From assembly GCF_036711975.1 (NCBI RefSeq), contig NC_091972.1, positions 24,619,001-24,683,000 on the forward strand: 64,000 nt of DNA, in the 5' to 3' direction. Below are positions 34,978 through 46,903 of the stretch, one piece after another. A model generated the notes under the pieces. The model was not told the DNA's origin. It made no database searches and was given only the letters and a program-made list of their open reading frames with translations. Origin of the DNA: Onthophagus taurus. Taxonomy: Eukaryota > Arthropoda > Insecta > Coleoptera > Scarabaeidae. The position numbers were made by a program, and so were the translations under genes. Within the stretch, counting starts at the first letter, position 1. Each line of letters begins with the position of its first letter.

Positions 34978-35999
34978 AAAAAAAGTAAAGAGCGTATAAC
35001 AGTGATATGTTGAGCCAACGTATCTGGCGGATAAACTGAAACTGACTGTGATAGGAAAGTCAAAAAATCCACGGGCTTTTAAAAATATGAATACATACAC
35101 TCTTCCAGTTCATTAACATAACCAACAAGCTGCTTGGATAACTTGTGACATCTTCTCATGATTGGTTTCATAAGAAGTTTATTCCCGAAGTAAAGTCGTA
35201 TTTGAAGAAGGAAAAGTTGCCTCAAAAGGCCCTTCTTCTTCTGGACAATGCTTGTTCTCATCCCAATGAAGCAATTCTAAGGTGTGCCGATGGGAATTTT
35301 TTTGTTCTTTTCTTTCCACCTAATGTTACATCAATTGCACAACCAATGGATTAGGGTGTCATTGAGACAATGAAACGCATTTACCGGAAAGAGTTAATGA
35401 TGAATTTGTTGGCTGAAGTTGACCTGATGAAATTTTGGAAATCGTTGACGATCAAAGATGCAATTTTCACAGTAGCAAATGCATGGAGTGGAGTGAAAGA
35501 TACAACTATTAAAAGAGTTTTTTACAATGTAATGACACTGGAGGAAGATGAAAGCATTGTCTTAACATCTGGTGAGGAAAAAACAACTAATTGCATTAGT
35601 ACAAAACGCCAATGATTTCAAGGGAATCGATGATGAGATCGAAAAATGGGTCAAGGTGATGAAAATGAAACGGGGTAGCTTCTTAACAACGACGATATAG
35701 TTGAAGAAGTTTTGGGTCAACCTCGTACAACGCAGCCTTATTCATCCGAAAATGAGAGTGGAGACGAAGAAATTGGTAACTTGGTATTAGTCAAGCGAGT
35801 ACCGAACCAAGAGGCTGAAGAAGCTGCGAATGTTCTACTAGACTATTTTGAGCAGCAAGAATCTTCGGTCCTTGTTGACATTTTAAACCTGCGTAAAATA
35901 CGCCAGATAATTAAAAAAAATAGAAAATGTGCAACTCAAACCAAAATTACAGACTTTTTTGAAAGAATAACTTACGGAGAATACATAAATATCTTTTAA
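34978..35999 (+). pseudogene. pogo/Tigger-type DDE transposase remnant
   Basis: Starts at KKSKERITVIC, immediately after the Penelope 3' end, and continues ANVSG and KLKLTVIGKSKNPRAFKN with frame changes. Then come LLLLDNACSHPN (catalytic Asp) and FFPPNVTSIAQPMD, followed by MKRIYRKELMMNLL and AWSGVKDTTIKRVFYN. These are DDE_1 superfamily (Tigger/jerky/CENP-B-like) hallmarks. Several stops break it. The N-terminal CENP-B DNA-binding half is absent. CAGTAGAACCCCC at about 36105 looks like a pogo-type terminus, but its orientation is that of a left end. Confidence 0.75.
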
Positions 36000-36767
36000 G
36001 TTATCTTAGTTCAGTTCTGCTTTTATTCTGTTCTGTCATTATGCAAAAAATAAAAATGTGCGTGCCCCTTCCGGTCCCGTGGAGCACGATAGAACAAGAG
36101 TACAGTAGAACCCCCATTGTTCTAATGTACTTGATATTGCTATATTCATAACTTGTTTAATAGTTTTATCAATATTTACTTGAAAATGAATCGATTGTTA
36201 TAAATAATTAAAAAATGCAAAACTGTAAACAATTTGTTAAAGTATTTTTCTGTACTAAAACGTAATGGTGTATATCTGTATACGAAAAGTTGCGTTTTAA
36301 ATTTGTAACTTAAATTAATTTGTTTGTGATTGGTTTATTGTAGACAGTGGTTTAAAATTTAGGTAGGCTTCTGAAGGATTCGTGTTCCTTTTATGTATTC
36401 TAAACTTTCTTGCGTGCTATACCTCAATTTAATTGAGTAAAATTAGTTCTTTTTATGAATCTTGAGGCCGGTTTCACTATTAACTCAAGTGAGTTTAATT
36501 CACAATGATTTATTTGGTTATTTCAACAACTAAATTTGTTGTGTCTGTTGAAACCTTGTTAATCAGTTTCAGATGTTGGCTCTGCACCATATATTCTTGA
36601 TACCCAATATTCATTTTCCTCAACCACTCCTGCATAGGTCTATTGATTTCAGAATAATTTTAAATGATGTTTATTTTATTCAAAAAACTTTAATTTATGA
36701 CAGAAAAAAGAAGTACAATGAAAATTCATGACAAATGAAAACTAAATACTAACTATTAAGAAAAAAA
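36000..36767. other. Spacer before TMEM209
   Basis: AT-rich; nothing coding. It holds the pogo-like terminus noted above and, at 36670-36675, TTTATT (AATAAA on the - strand), the likely poly(A) signal of TMEM209 93 bases past its stop. Confidence 0.5.
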
Positions 36768-39700
36768 TTAAGATTTTATCACCCATAATAAATTTACACC
36801 AGATCTTCCTAGATTTACTTGACCTAACATGCCGTGTTCTTTTTTATTTACGTAATACAAAAATAAAAGGATACTATGGAATAAATTGTTGTATCCCTTA
36901 ACCAATTCAAAAACTTCTTCTCCTACAATCACTTTATAATGAGGTGGATACTCAGAACATTGTTGAATCGCCAAAGTGTTTGCATTTAAAACCAGAGTTT
37001 CGTTTAGTTTTATGTAATGATATCCACTAAAACCTTTTACTTCGGGTTGATTTGGCAATGGTTGTAATTGGGTGTCTAAATATGAAGCAAATAAATGCAT
37101 CACAATCTAAAAAAAATATTAATAAAATAAAATTTTTCATCAACACCTATTTTTAACATTGAACATACAGCACAATCTGTTGGAAGATTATTATCCCATT
37201 CTTTTCCGTTAAAATTACTGCCACTATTCCATTTAAAATCACTCATACAACCACCTTTAGCCAACTCTCTAATTCGTTTAACTAAATATTCTTGATTCGG
37301 TGTTAATTCAAGGAACGGAATAACGATTGGTAGAGTTTGAATAAATTGCAAAACCGGCATAGTTTGAGCAGTTTTCCTCAATCTCTCCAAACCAACTTTA
37401 CCAATTTGAATATCTCCAAATCCGTGTTTTTGTAAACATTCATCGATACTATCAAATTCTTTCACTAAGGTATTTAAAATCGTTTGAGATAACCACTAAA
37501 AATGTAATCACACTAAATTAAAAATAAATATATAAAATTGCTATCTTACAATTCGTAAATTTGCATTCCATTGAGTCAAAACTAAAGAATCAACGTGTAG
37601 CCTTCTCCAAGTATCCACTCCTTGGATTGGAGATCCACAGGAAGAATCATCACTTTTCGGACTGTTCGGTGTCGTAGCTACCAACATATTTGCTTCATGT
37701 AAAGGTTTTACAATAGCAACATATTTTTGGATTGCAGTTTCGGAATTGGAACCATAGAAATAATTGGGAATTTGAGTTTGATGGAATTTGGTAAAATTTG
37801 GAGAGGAAAAACTACCACCTTTAAAAATGTAATCAATCAATTTAAGAAAATATAATTGAATGAATTAAGTTTGCAGTATCGATATTATACACATGTCTTA
37901 ACACAATTTACGTGTGTTACCAAATGTAGCTGCTTCAAATTTTATCGCTGTCCCTAAGTAGCGGATATAGGCGATAAAATCATTATAAACGATGTGTGGA
38001 AAAATCCCTGAAACGAGTCTAAAGATTTAAATTTTTTCCGCTATTTTTAACCGAATTATGACGTCATCAATATTTTTTCAATTCCCTCAGTGTCAAAAAT
38101 TGATTTAGTAAAGTTTCTTTAAGTGGCGGACCATCTTGTTGGATTAACTGCCGTTGAGTTGGGTCAACATTATTGGGATGGAAGGAATGACATCGCTTTG
38201 AAAAAATTAAACATCTCTTTCCAGTTAAGGTTTCCTCAAATCTTTTGCGGATATTGGGTGATCGACTTTCTTGGCTAATTTGTATTTTGGGTAGCCTAAT
38301 ACCGACAATTTTGTCTATTTACTTGTCCACTCAATGTAAATGTCCCTTCGCCGGAAAAATTATGTTTTTGATAAAGTCTTCGTCATCGTTGCAAAATTGT
38401 TGTTGCAAAAACTACAATTCATTGCTCTTGAATGAGGTTTACTTTATGGGAGTATATTTTGCGGGTTTTAAAATTTTGTGAACCGTTCATTTACTAATGT
38501 CCAAATTATACCCAATACTCCTTAAGGTACGTTTTGTAAGGTCAAATCCGGCCGACTTGTTGGTCCGACATGTTTGTTGGCCGACATGTTGGAAAAATTG
38601 ACGGATGTTTACGTAGGTAGCTACTTGTTGGCAACCGACATGTCGTGGAAACGATCTGAAAAATCGAACTCTGCAGTTAGCATCGAGATGGCAGACGATC
38701 AAGTAGAACAAGTAATGTCAGCTTTCGTGGTGTTGGCAGGAAGTCTTGCAATAGAGTTATTAAAACCTCAAAAGAATTCAAATCGAAAACGCAAAAGATG
38801 GTATATTAGAAGCTTTTTAGCGAAAAGACGTTTTGAAGGTGTATAGAGCTCCTTAATGACTGATCGTCGCTTGCAAAGTGGATACGAAAACTTCGTTCGT
38901 ATGTCCCATACGATAAGTTCGATCACAACACAAACTAACGACTGTTTACGTAGGGACAAATGAACGGCGACCCGACATGTGCGGATGATTTTTGTATCCG
39001 ACACCGACATGTCGTCCTACTGTCCCGGCAAGAAATACATTTCGTTTACATTACAACCGACAAGTCGGCCGACATGTTGTGTCCTTACGAAAACCAGCCT
39101 TCACAGTAACATAAGAGTTTTCTTGCACAACCAAAACCACGTTTTGTTGAACCTCCCCTGAAACATTTGGTCAGGAGACTTCGAGAGATACCCATGCTTT
39201 TTAAATTTAGTCACAGCTAGACTCACCATACTTTGGCTATTGAGTTGGCGATCAGGATATGTTGTATTAAAGAGGTCAACTATTTACTAAATCAGTTTTT
39301 GACACTTAGGAAATTGGTTAAAATAATTGGTTACCATAGTTACTCATGGCTGCTGCTAATTTTATTATGTCAACAAATTTGAAGTAGTTAAACTTTAAAG
39401 TACTTTTTCTCGAAAACTTTCTTATGTAACCTATTAATATTGACTGTACTAGATTAAAAAAAAATCCCCTTTCATACTCCGTAATAAAAATGCGGGATTG
39501 TCATTTGAAAAAAATATCGATGACATCATATAACTCGTTTAAAAATAGCGGAAAAAATTTAAAATCGATAGCAAAAAATTTAAATCTTTAACGGGTCTAA
39601 AGATTCAGGGATTTTTCCATAAACCGTTTATAATAATTTTACTTTACGGACAACTGTATTCAGGCGTCCCATGTAACTGATTCGTTAGAACTTTTTTAGG

Positions 39701-42700
39701 TGCCACTATTCGTACAGTTTTGAAATTTTGGTAGTAGGGGTTGTTCATCCGAAATATTCGATCTAAAATATATTTAAGAAGGCTGCCACTTCCGGCCTAC
39801 CGGAACTAGACCAGAACTTTCAAGGGATGTGTCGGAACTGCCACTCACCGATTTTGTTGTAATTTGGTACAGCGATAGTATGGACCAAAATAAGGTTTAC
39901 GGCCGAGTTATAAGGATTGGAAATCTGGGCGAACGGTATACAGACTGTCTCACGTAACTGGTTCATTAGAACTTTTTTATGTTCCACTACTCGTAGAGGT
40001 TGGAAATTTCGATAGCATGGGTTGTTCATTCGGAACTTTCGATCTAAAATATTTTCAAGATGGCCACCACTTCCGGTCTACCAGAAGTAGATCATAACTT
40101 CGTTATTTTAAATAGACTGCTATAGTTTTTATTACACCTTTTAATTGGACGTAAAAAAATAGGTTGACTTTGATAAAAATTATTGGTACCTAACGGTTTT
40201 CGTTTTCGAGTTATTTTGGTTTTAAGCTTTTTTTGCATTACAAAAATTGAATAAGCGTTTGTCCATATTCAATGGCGAGAAAGTCGAAAATGTTAAATGG
40301 AACGTCCCATATTTTATTAGCCTATCAGAAAGGGAATTTAATTCTCTACAAATTATCTATAAACATCCTATGGTCACCTTGAAAATATTTTAGATCGAAA
40401 ATTTCGAATGAACAACCCATGCTATCGAAATTTCAAACCTCTACGAGTAGTGCAACCTGAAAAAGATCTAATGAACCAGTTACGTGAGACAGTTGTATAT
40501 TCGCATATAACTTGAAGACGAAAGCAGTTATTGAAATGTGGTAAATGTAAACTGATGTTCATTTTTGAAGAGCTTTTCATTGATATATCACACATATATC
40601 TGAAGGCGTCAGGGGATAAACTACCCCTACTTTTTTGGATAAATTTAACAAGTACCGTGTCGATTTTGGCGGCATTAACTACCCTTATAGTAACTTAGCG
40701 ACATTTGTCTCCAGGTTCATCTTTATATTATTATGGTAAAAATATTAATTACGTGTTTTTTCTCATTTGCCACTGGCCATCTCCTACAAAGTTACGGGGT
40801 CTAATAGATAACCCCTTTCCTTAAGGATAATGTGATAAATAAAACTGTTACACTTTTGAACAATATATTATAAAGGTTGAGTCAGAAAGAATGGGAAATC
40901 CGAATACCGGAGATACTAGACACCAAAATATGATGATTTAAGGTAACATCTTTTATACAAATGTCAGTGGTTTTCGAGGCATAGGGCGTTGAAAGTTAAA
41001 TTCTTATTTCGAAATTTCTTGATTATTTTGAAGGTTTTTGTACTATTACCATAAAATTTGGTAGATTTATGTTTTCGAGCATGAGAAATACGAATTTGAA
41101 ACTTGTTTTGTTGTTGCTCGTAGAGGGCGCTAGATACACGCTGCTCGTTTGATAAATCAAATCATAAGTTTTTTGGCTCGACAGCTACGACCAATAAGAG
41201 CTGCAAATCACAAAGAGCATTCAATTTTACATAAAAAAGGTACTCTTATTGAAATTGTTTAAGTCTATCGGTTTTCGAATTATTTACTTTTAAATGTTTA
41301 AATGTATTTTTTCTTCTAAAATATTTATTTTTTAACATAAGCAAAGTAGGGTTATTTTTCCGTCTATGTTTCGACAATTGCCTGTTAATTGTCAACATTA
41401 ATTGAATTTCCGTGTGCAATAATCATTTTTACCAACAATAAAGTTATTGCCAATTTGAAAATGCCACGACATAATGAGTTTTTTAATAGTGAGAAATCCA
41501 GATTTAAGTCCACTGGATTTTTGAAAATGGTCACAATATTCTATTGTTATTAATTAATTGTTATTGTTATCGATTATTATCGTTACTAATTGCTATAGTT
41601 ACTGTGTTTTATTGATTTTAAATGTTAACCTTGCAATTAATTTGAAACAATTAAAAGCAGATAACTTGGAAACCAGTAGACTTAGACAATGTAAGCAAGA
41701 GTACCTTTTTTGTGCAGAATTGAAACCTCCTTCAGATTTCTGGTTCTAATTCATCATACCTCAACTGACAAAATAGTCATGAGTTGATATCTCAAACGTA
41801 CAGTGTGTATCTAGCGCCCACTATGAGTAATCACAAAACAAATATCAAATTCGTATATCTCATGCTCGAAAACATCTAACTATTAAATTTTATGTTAATA
41901 GTACAAAAATCTTCAAAATTATCAAGAAATTTCGAAATAAAAATTTAACTTTCAACATCCTGTGTATTAAAAACCACCGACATTTGTATAAGACATGTTA
42001 GGTTAAATCGTCATATTTTGGTGTCTAGTGTCTCCGTTCTTCGGATTTCTCATTCTTTCTGACTCACCCTGTATATTAGCCGATTACTGAATTTTCGCTG
42101 ACTTTAAGTAACATTAACGAAATACGTGTCTTTATTTATTTCAGTTTTTTAAGAAAACGACAAAGTTTTTTAAAAAATAAGAGTAAAAAAGGTTTTAGAA
42201 TTAAATTCCACATGAAATGAAGTACAGTAATACCCCGTAGTTACACGATAGGTAGGACTGACAGTAGCCGCGTAGATCGAAAATCGTGTAAGTCGAAATT
42301 CGATAAATACATATTATAAAATCAAGGATTAATAAACATTAATTTTGTTAAAAAAATGTATGTACAGGATGTCCAAATTTCGATGGGTTTGCAGGGTATC
42401 TCATTTATTATGAAAGATAGAAAGTTGCGGTTTTCGCGAACCTGAGCTACTTTTTTGTGAAACTTACAATGCCGCAAACCAAATTTTCATAGACCTCTTC
42501 GTTTTTGATATACAGGGACTATTTCAAAATTTACGATTTTCAGGCACCCCCGTATCTCGGCTATCCGGAAATTTAGTAAAAAAGTAAAAACGGGTTCTAA
42601 TAGATTTTTTCACGTGGAATCCAATGGTGCACGTAGAATTTTTCTAGACATCACGGTTTTTGAGTTATAAACACAACTTAGGTTTTTTTAAATGGAACCA

Positions 42701-45700
42701 CCTATATTTTATTTTTTTATTGAACTAGAATTTTTTCAAGCTTATACTCTATACTTACCTTTGTAATTAACCTCGAAATTAAAAAAACCACATTATTTTA
42801 TAAGTAGGCTATGATAAATTAAGTGATCGCGTTGCTAAAATACCAGAATAAACAAAGAATTTTGAATATACTATATTAATTATTGACTTATTAAAAAAAT
42901 GTATCTATTAATTTTTGTTTGCAAAAAACGAAAAATTATTAAAAACTAAATATTATGCAAATATGGCTTCAAGTTACAAGAATTGTTAAAAGTTGTTACC
43001 ATTTTGATGCACACATTATTCACAAAGTTTAGTAATGCGTTTAATTGCATTTTCGCATTAGCAATTTTCAATTCCAATTTTGTTCGATTCTGGGTACTAT
43101 ATACCCGATTCTTGATATATCTCCATAAAAAGAAGTTCAAAATAGATAAATCAGGTGATCCTGGCCATCGCGTTGGACCATGTGTGCCTATCCACCTACC
43201 AGGAAATTCTGCAGTTAGGTAGCGACTCACTAACTGCGCATTATGAGCGCAAGCTCCGTCCTGCTGAAAATAACTATTATTTAGCCGAATAAGAGGAATA
43301 TCATCCAATATCTCTGGCAAAGCCTCTTGCAAAATGGCCAAATAGCGATTAGCGCAAAGGTTCGTTCAAATATTTTGTAAACAATTCGTGGCCCAATAAT
43401 AAAACATGCCACGCTAAAACCAAATTTTCCTTGACGCTCCCGCTCAATTACAATATGTTGGTTTTCTTGATGCCAATGCCTGTTATTATGACGATTATAG
43501 ATTCCTGTGCTGGTAAAATATGCCTCATCAGACCATATAATAGAGGAACTAAATTCAATATTATTTTTTGCATAATTCAAATACCAGTTACAGAATTCCA
43601 AACGTCGTTCGGCATCTCCCGGGTGTAAGTGGTGAACTATTTGTTCTTTGTAGGGTTTATATTATTTATACTTTTTTAGAATCGCAGAGACTGTCGATTT
43701 TTTAATTCCAACTTGACATTCAATTTCCCTACATGATGTTTTAGGCGCGGCTTCCACACATCCTAACACGGCAATTTCATTGATATTCCGATTTTCTTTA
43801 TTATATTTTTTTGGCCTGGGCATCAAAAAACTTCCATAATTGATCAAATTACGCTTTATTCGCGAAAAAAATTTTGAATTTGGTTGCGCTCTTTCTGGAT
43901 ATCTGAAGTGAAACAATCTGCTAATAAAATGTTATTGCTTATAAATGTTGCATTCTACCTATTTATGTATAATTCAGCAGCTTGATTAACATTTTCATTT
44001 GCATGAATGTAACATGCTAGCATGTCATATTTTTCATAATTTTCATAGCGCTCCATTTCAAGAAAAAGGTAATTAAGTTAAGTTAATTAAAGGTAATTAA
44101 GTAACACACGACATATTGTTAGCACAAAATTCAAAATTAAGTTTGACAGTAATTAACTATATTTACTTTGTTTATTCCGGTATCCTAGCAACGCGATCAC
44201 TTAATAGACAACCTAAGCCTTGACGTAACAGAGATGGGCGGAGCTTATATCATTATTATTTATATCATTATTATTATTATATCATTTTCGTAGCTAACAA
44301 TAAGTGTGTTGCTAACGGTAAATCACCATATGCAATTGTTCAATTAGTGTTAAAATAAAATAAACTAAGTGACTTTTTATATGACATTTCAAATGACATT
44401 TTCATTACGGTTTATCATTACTATAGCAACTGTGGTTATAGTAGAAACCACGAGAGCTGGCAGTGACAGATCGCTTAAAAATGGTATGAATCAAGATATG
44501 GACGTACGACTTAGATTATTTCACCACATACATTTAAATGTAGGTTATGTTAGTAATAGAGGTTATATGTCAAACATTGTCAAAGATATTATTTAATGAT
44601 TTTCCTTTCAAAGAAAGCATTTTCGGCTTGTGAAAACACTAACAGATTCATGACAACGCTCACAAGACGTTTCGATTTGAGGTTATAATTATAGAATGAC
44701 ATCCCTTAGAAGAACAGACGTACTTTTTCGACGTGGCCATTTGAATTGTACAGCAGACATATTAAACTAATGCTATCTCTTTCCAACACACATTACTCTC
44801 TAGCGGTTTGTGAACTACGCATGGCATTTGTAAGAGCGGAAAATGATGATTTACTGCCAGCTCTCGTGGCGTCTACTATAGCAATAAAATTGTTTGGAGT
44901 CGATATAAGCTCCGCCCATCTCTGTGACGTCAGGCTAGGCAGTCTATTTATCATTGCCTACTTATAAAATAATGTGTTTTATTCAATTTCGAGGTTAACT
45001 ATAAAGGTATGTATAGATTATTACATTTTATAGATTATTTTATAGATCATTGAAAAGCTTGAAAAAATTCTAGTTCAATAAAAAAATAAAATATAGGTTT
45101 AAAAAAAATTTAAAAAAACCTAAGTTGTGTTTATAACTCAAAAACCGTGATAACTAGAAAAATTCTAAGCACCATTGGATTCTACGTGAAAAAATCTATT
45201 AGAACCCGTTTTTACTTTTATACTAAGTTTCCGGATAGCCGAGATACGGGGGTGTCTGAAAATCGTAAATTTTGAAATACATATATCAACATATATTGAA
45301 ATCGTATATATCAAAAACGAAGAGGTCTATGAAAATTTGGTTTGCGGCATTATAAGTTTCAAGTTTATAATGAATTAAATGCTGTCGTTCTGACACTTTC
45401 CTTGTTAGTTATTTTAAATAGAATGTTATAGTTTTTATTACACCTTTTAATTGTATGCGAAAAAATATGGTAACTTTGATAAAAGTTATTAGTACATGTC
45501 GTTTTCATTTTTGAGTTATTTTGAATTTTTTGACAAATTTCACTTATTCAACCAATTGACTCCGAAGCAACGCGATCGCGCTATTCAGATTTTATGTCGA
45601 AAAACATTGAGAAAAAACCACAATCTCATTGAGAAAAAAACCGCGATTGCGCTGCTTGAATACCTGTTCAACAGTGCTTTTCCACTACTCTCTGGGACTC

Positions 45701-46903
45701 AAACGATTAAATTCGTATTTCTTAGACAATATTCCCTTTCATCTACTTCCGATAGACCGGAAGTGGCGGCCATCTTGAATGTGAATGCTACCAAAATTTC
45801 AAAACTGTGGGAATAGTGTAACCTAAAAAAGTTCTAACAAACCAGTTTCATGGAACACCTTTAATTTGGGCGAATAGTGTAAGATCTAATTATTGACATT
45901 CTCTTTTACTACCACAAACTTACTTGCTGTAGGTGTTGACAATTGATAATGACATCTTTTCAAAAATGCGGAAACGTCTTTAACGGCTTTTGCAGTTGGA
46001 TGTGTCCAAAATGAATTTAAAACATTTGTTGTATTTATTTCGTCAGTTCTACTTAAAGTATTCACTTTTTCATGAGCATCAAAATCTTTTAAATAAGTAC
46101 TTAAACCGTTTTCATCGTTAATAAAGCCAACGTCGGAAGTATTTTGTCTGATTGCTTTTACAGGTGTTTTTGTTGTTGGTGTTTTTGGTGATCCTTGAGC
46201 AAACGTCCAAGATGTAGACTGTAAAGATAAATTAGCACTTTCATGCGCAGAATAATTTGACATCCAACTTGTCGCACTTAAATTAATGGGTGTTTGAGAT
46301 ACACTTAAAGGTGTGTTTACATCTCGAATTTGATTTTTTATAGGTGTACCTAAAATTTTAAAATTAAAATAATTGTTTTTTTAATTACTTCTAACTCACC
46401 TTGTGGGGAAATTGGTTGTTTAGATAAGTCATTTTTATTTTTATTAAGAATCATATGTATTTTTATATATGTAATTAGATGATAGAGAATATTTAACGAT
46501 AATATAACCACTCCGACATATTCAATGTATTGGACGTAATTTACATAAACAGGGCTTGTGTTTATTCTAAAACAATAAAAACTTTTAATTTATTAAAAAA
46601 GTAATAAAATTTATATTTTCTTACATATCATAAAGTATAATTGATAACAAACAAAAATTTAATGCACCCCATCTAATCGATTGCTGAAGAGTTTTTTGAC
46701 TGTATCTGTCTAAAACGTTGCTTTCAAACGTTTTAGCATTAATTCCAGCGAAATATTTTCTACCAGGCGTTAGTTGTCTATAAAATTCACATATTTTGCA
46801 TTAAATTTATTCAAATAAAACGATTTTAAATCTAAATTGAGGTTATGTTTTAACATCTAAAAAATAAATTCACAAATATGATGACTTACGTTTGGTTTAA
46901 CAT
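36768..46903 (-). CDS. TMEM209: TMEM209, nuclear-envelope transmembrane protein
   Basis: Seven exons on the - strand: 46903-46890, 46777-46625, 46566-46400, 46349-45924, 37818-37550, 37495-37169, 37106-36768. All GT/AG junctions fit in phase and give 564 residues; human TMEM209 is about 560. The N-terminus is MLNQTQLTPGRKYF. Two hydrophobic segments follow: WGALNFCLLSIILYDI and YIEYVGVVILSLNILYHLI. A Ser/Thr/Pro-rich middle comes next, then LELTPNQEYLVKRIRELAKG, GGCMSDFKWN and LPTDCAIVMHLFASYLD. The C-terminus is EHGMLGQVNLGRSGVNLLWV. These are the conserved blocks of the family (CytochromB561_N domain). In mammals it is a nuclear-envelope protein; its role is poorly known. Intron 4 is 8105 bp and filled with transposons. 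mS37 lies just upstream on the same strand. Confidence 0.92.
37950..38135. repeat. Repeat family C, copy 2
   Basis: 'gctgtccctaagtagcggat' through 'gaaacgagtctaaagattta' matches 1760-1850. It lies in TMEM209 intron 4. 38136-38520 beyond it shows nothing recognisable. Confidence 0.6.
38525..39104 (+). mobile_element. Harbinger-type element, internally deleted
   Basis: Ends are imperfect inverted repeats: AAGGTACGTTTTGTAAGG at the left, and 'ccttacgaaaaccagcctt' at the right, both followed inward by CCGACTTGTYGG/CCGACATGT blocks. A short + frame from the ATG at about 38688 reads MADDQVEQVMSAFVVL and KRKRWYIRSFLAKRRFEGV. This is like the start of PIF/Harbinger transposases. After that the catalytic domain is absent. 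Probably a non-autonomous deletion derivative. Confidence 0.6.
39296..39655. repeat. Repeat family C, copy 3 (inverted)
   Basis: 'gggtctaaagattcagggat', 'ccataaaccgtttataat' and 'ttttactttacggacaac' are the mirror of the family C left end. Internal blocks such as 'cttatgtaacctattaatat' mirror 1975-2005. Confidence 0.65.
39665..40497. mobile_element. Foldback family B, best copy
   Basis: A partial copy (39670-39940) is followed by a full one (about 39945-40497). Its arms mirror each other for about 120 bp: 'tgtctcacgtaactggttca' at 39949 against 'tgaaccagttacgtgagaca' at 40470-40490. 'catgggttgttcattcggaa' is mirrored near 40407. Inside is the 'cacttccggtctaccagaag' block seen in all copies. 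It is non-coding. Confidence 0.75.
40868..42076. mobile_element. Foldback element with GACTCACCCTGTATA end
   Basis: Left arm 40868-41145 ('gagtcagaaagaatgggaaa', 'accaaaatatgatgattta') is mirrored by 41800-42076 ('tttctcattctttctgactc'). The arms are about 270 bp with moderate divergence. The centre has no coding capacity beyond short chance frames. Confidence 0.75.
42819..44204 (-). mobile_element. Mariner/Tc3-like transposon with broken transposase
   Basis: Terminal inverted repeats of 35 bp with three mismatches: TTAAGTGATCGCGTTGCTA at 42819 and the mirror GCAACGCGATCACTTAA ending at 44204. Transposase on the - strand, about 43977-42946: helix-turn-helix with KTSCREIECQVGIKKSTVSA; then SSSIIWSDEAYFTSTGIYNR (first Asp); then FQQDGACAHNAQLVSRYL (second Asp) and FPGRWIGTHGPTRW, SPDLSILNFFLWRYIKN. 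At least two frameshifts break it, and the third acidic position is uncertain (Asn in SILNFFLW). Target duplication is unclear; TTAA at each end could be part of the repeat. Confidence 0.8.
44206..44945. mobile_element. MITE, about 740 bp, abutting the mariner terminus
   Basis: AGACAACCTAAGCCTTGACG...GGGCGGAGCTTATATC at the left is mirrored by GATATAAGCTCCGCCCATCT...GGCTAGGCAGTCT at the right. Terminal repeats are about 45 bp. Short frames inside have no recognisable product. It starts one base after the mariner terminus, so both were inserted at the same point of the outer foldback centre. Confidence 0.75.
45400..45860. repeat. Foldback family B, copy near TMEM209 exon 4
   Basis: 'tagaatgttatagtttttat' and 'acttccgatagaccggaagt' match 62330-62400 and 40080-40140. 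The terminal part at 45800-45860 ('aaaaaagttctaacaaacca') mirrors the usual left end. It lies within 70 bp of TMEM209 exon 4. Confidence 0.6.

Larger units (their letters stand above)
31956..34985 (+). pseudogene. Penelope-like retroelement with GIY-YIG endonuclease
   Basis: Nearly complete. The N-terminal region runs 31956-33030, including LYVKADKNAGTVIIDKDEYN and LYSLIKLHKDNLP, the usual entry to the reverse transcriptase. RT motif A is VSFDAVNLYTNVD (about 33412-33450). Next come MGLSISGLLADLYLDNIE (33609) and the catalytic YVDDI (33723-33737). The endonuclease is GIYSVKCCDCSAIYVGRTGR (from 34326) with downstream EHK. Lesions: a one-base frameshift near 33027, the 220-bp insertion at 33160 and a single in-frame TAA at 34230-34232. 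Otherwise the frame is open, so the copy died recently. The 3' part contains a hammerhead-like motif at 34939. Penelope-like elements prime at DNA nicks or ends with the GIY-YIG nuclease; that role is family knowledge. Confidence 0.88.
42361..45390. mobile_element. Outer foldback of a three-layer nest
   Basis: Left arm about 42361-42818 and right arm about 44946-45390 mirror each other; for example 'cccccgtatctcggctatcc' near 42547 against 'ggatagccgagatacggggg' near 45233, and 'cacattattttataagtagg' against its mirror at 44955. The centre holds a mariner-like element (42819-44204) and a MITE (44206-44945). The ends carry 'tgtacaggatgtcc'. Confidence 0.75.

Noticed and set aside
37541-37840. 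Separate small genes at 36768-37103, 37100-37465, 37541-37840 and 45886-46263
   Set aside because: They are exons of one TMEM209 gene; splice sites join them in phase and intronic codons explain the extra ends.
42225-42320. pogo-like terminus CAGTAATACCCCGTAG
   Set aside because: No matching inverted end or TA duplication was found, so no element can be delimited.
44369-44596. 75-residue frame inside the 44206-44945 MITE
   Set aside because: No family similarity, and it lies within a non-autonomous element.
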